From Dietzia timorensis (GTDB taxonomy: Bacteria > Actinomycetota > Actinomycetes > Mycobacteriales > Mycobacteriaceae): a DNA stretch of 5,423 bases. Made by a program: the position numbers and the translations under genes. Location of the stretch: positions 1-5,423 of the forward strand of contig NZ_DYXM01000236.1 in assembly GCF_020742175.1 (NCBI RefSeq), in the 5' to 3' direction. Each line of letters starts with the position of its first letter. Positions within the stretch are counted from its first letter, which is position 1. Below the pieces are notes generated by a model, which was given only the letters and a program-made list of their open reading frames with translations, was not told the origin of the DNA and searched no databases. Below are positions 4,821 through 5,423 of this stretch, piece by piece.

Positions 4821-5423
4821 CACTCCCCCTTTCCGATTTTGTCGGCGATTCTCACGCCGACGAGGTTGACGGCGACGACCGTGAGAACGATGGCGATACC
4901 CGGGACGATTGTCGGAAGCCACGCTCCCTGCAAGAGCGCGATCTGTCCTTCGGAGACCATGAGACCCCACTCGGAGGACGGCGGCTGCGCGCCGAAGCCC
5001 AGGAAGCTCAGGCCGGCCAGACTCATGAGGGCGTCGCCGAAGAGGACGACGATGTACCCCAACACCGCGGGGGCGATGTTCGGCAGGAGACGCAGGAAGC
5101 AGATCGCGAAGCCACTCACCCCCTGCACGCGGTACGCATCGATGTACGGCTTACCGATCTCCGCGATCGCCAGGCTGCGCGTGAACTTCGTGATGGTGGG
5201 AAAGAACGCCAAGCCCAGCGCGATCGTGACCGCGGTCATTCCGCGCCCGAAGACGGCGATCACCAACAGGGCGAAGAAGAGACCGGGAAAGGCGTAGAAC
5301 ATGTCCGTCGCGCGTGAGGCGACGGCATCGAACCACCGCCCGCGCCACGCCATGACGATCCCGAGCGGCACGCCGATCACGCTCGCGGTCAGCAGAATGA
5401 CGAGTGGGCCGAGAAGGCTCGCC
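4820..5423 (-). CDS. Oligopeptide/dipeptide ABC transporter permease, DppC/OppC type (N-terminus beyond window edge)
   Basis: About 200 C-terminal residues are visible; the reading frame stays open to the right edge, so the N-terminal membrane segment lies outside. The fragment begins ASLLGPLVILLTASVIGVPLG, a membrane helix, followed by the DppC hallmark DMFYAFPGLFFALLVIAVFG, further hydrophobic helices, and the ATPase-contacting EAA-like loop YIDAYRVQGVSGF...LRLLPN. It then has the family stretch AGLSFLGFGAQPPSSEWG and a last helix (WLPTIVPGIAIVLTVVAVNLVG), ending RIADKIGKGE. It forms half of the transmembrane channel together with a DppB-type subunit that should be encoded further right. 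Codon 5380-5378 is GTG (Val) inside the protein, not a start. The downstream ATPase starts within its stop codon. Confidence 0.93.
   Translation of the reverse strand, partial: ASLLGPLVILLTASVIGVPLGIVMAWRGRWFDAVASRATDMFYAFPGLFFALLVIAVFGRGMTAVTIALGLAFFPTITKFTRSLAIAEIGKPYIDAYRVQGVSGFAICFLRLLPNIAPAVLGYIVVLFGDALMSLAGLSFLGFGAQPPSSEWGLMVSEGQIALLQGAWLPTIVPGIAIVLTVVAVNLVGVRIADKIGKGE
4825..4830 (-). promoter_or_regulatory. Ribosome binding site deciding the DppD-type ATPase start (AGGGGG)
   Basis: On the minus strand AGGGGG lies 4 nt before the ATG at 4820-4818, within the last codons of the permease gene. It supports this start over the one at 4970. Confidence 0.65.

Noticed and set aside
4821..4970. 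50-residue N-terminal extension of the DppD-type ATPase
   Set aside because: It is an out-of-frame reading of the permease 3' end; the family start and a ribosome binding site are at 4820.

Overview
The window is high-GC, densely packed bacterial DNA. The Amycolatopsis-like racemase, G/C-ending codons, a GTG start and a probably leaderless toxin gene all suggest an actinobacterium, perhaps Microbacteriaceae. The family placement is inference. No stretch over 300 bases lacks a gene: the only real intergenic gap is 157-237, and it holds a promoter/operator.

Left part (1-975). A P-loop nucleoside/nucleotide-kinase-like gene runs leftward off the edge and is truncated. Divergent from it is a HigB/HigA-type toxin-antitoxin pair (238-825). 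It is preceded by an AT-rich promoter that overlaps a perfect 8+8 inverted repeat, with no Shine-Dalgarno before the toxin start. Three bases after the antitoxin stop lies the N-terminal stub of a macro-domain (ADP-ribose binding) protein (829-975). It has an expanded glycine tract and ends directly against the stop codon of the next, convergent operon. I read it as a gene remnant.

Right part (976-5423). Five minus-strand genes form one operon, transcribed from right to left: an oligopeptide/dipeptide ABC permease (DppC/OppC type, cut by the right edge), a DppD/OppD-type ATPase with a C-terminal cysteine cluster, a DppF/OppF-type ATPase, a cytoplasmic alpha/beta hydrolase with a GxSxG motif, and an enolase-superfamily enzyme of the o-succinylbenzoate synthase / N-succinylamino acid racemase family. 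Neighbours overlap by 1, 14 and 4 nt or are 2 nt apart, so translational coupling is likely. The other permease and the substrate-binding protein are probably just beyond the right edge.

Working model (inference): the transporter imports a peptide-like or N-acylated amino acid compound, and the hydrolase and racemase process it in the cytoplasm. The absence of menaquinone genes favours the racemase reaction over MenC. I found no CRISPR array, tRNA, rRNA or intact mobile element. The least ordinary items are the macro-domain stub at the operon junction, the toxin-antitoxin promoter architecture, and the transporter-hydrolase-racemase gene set.
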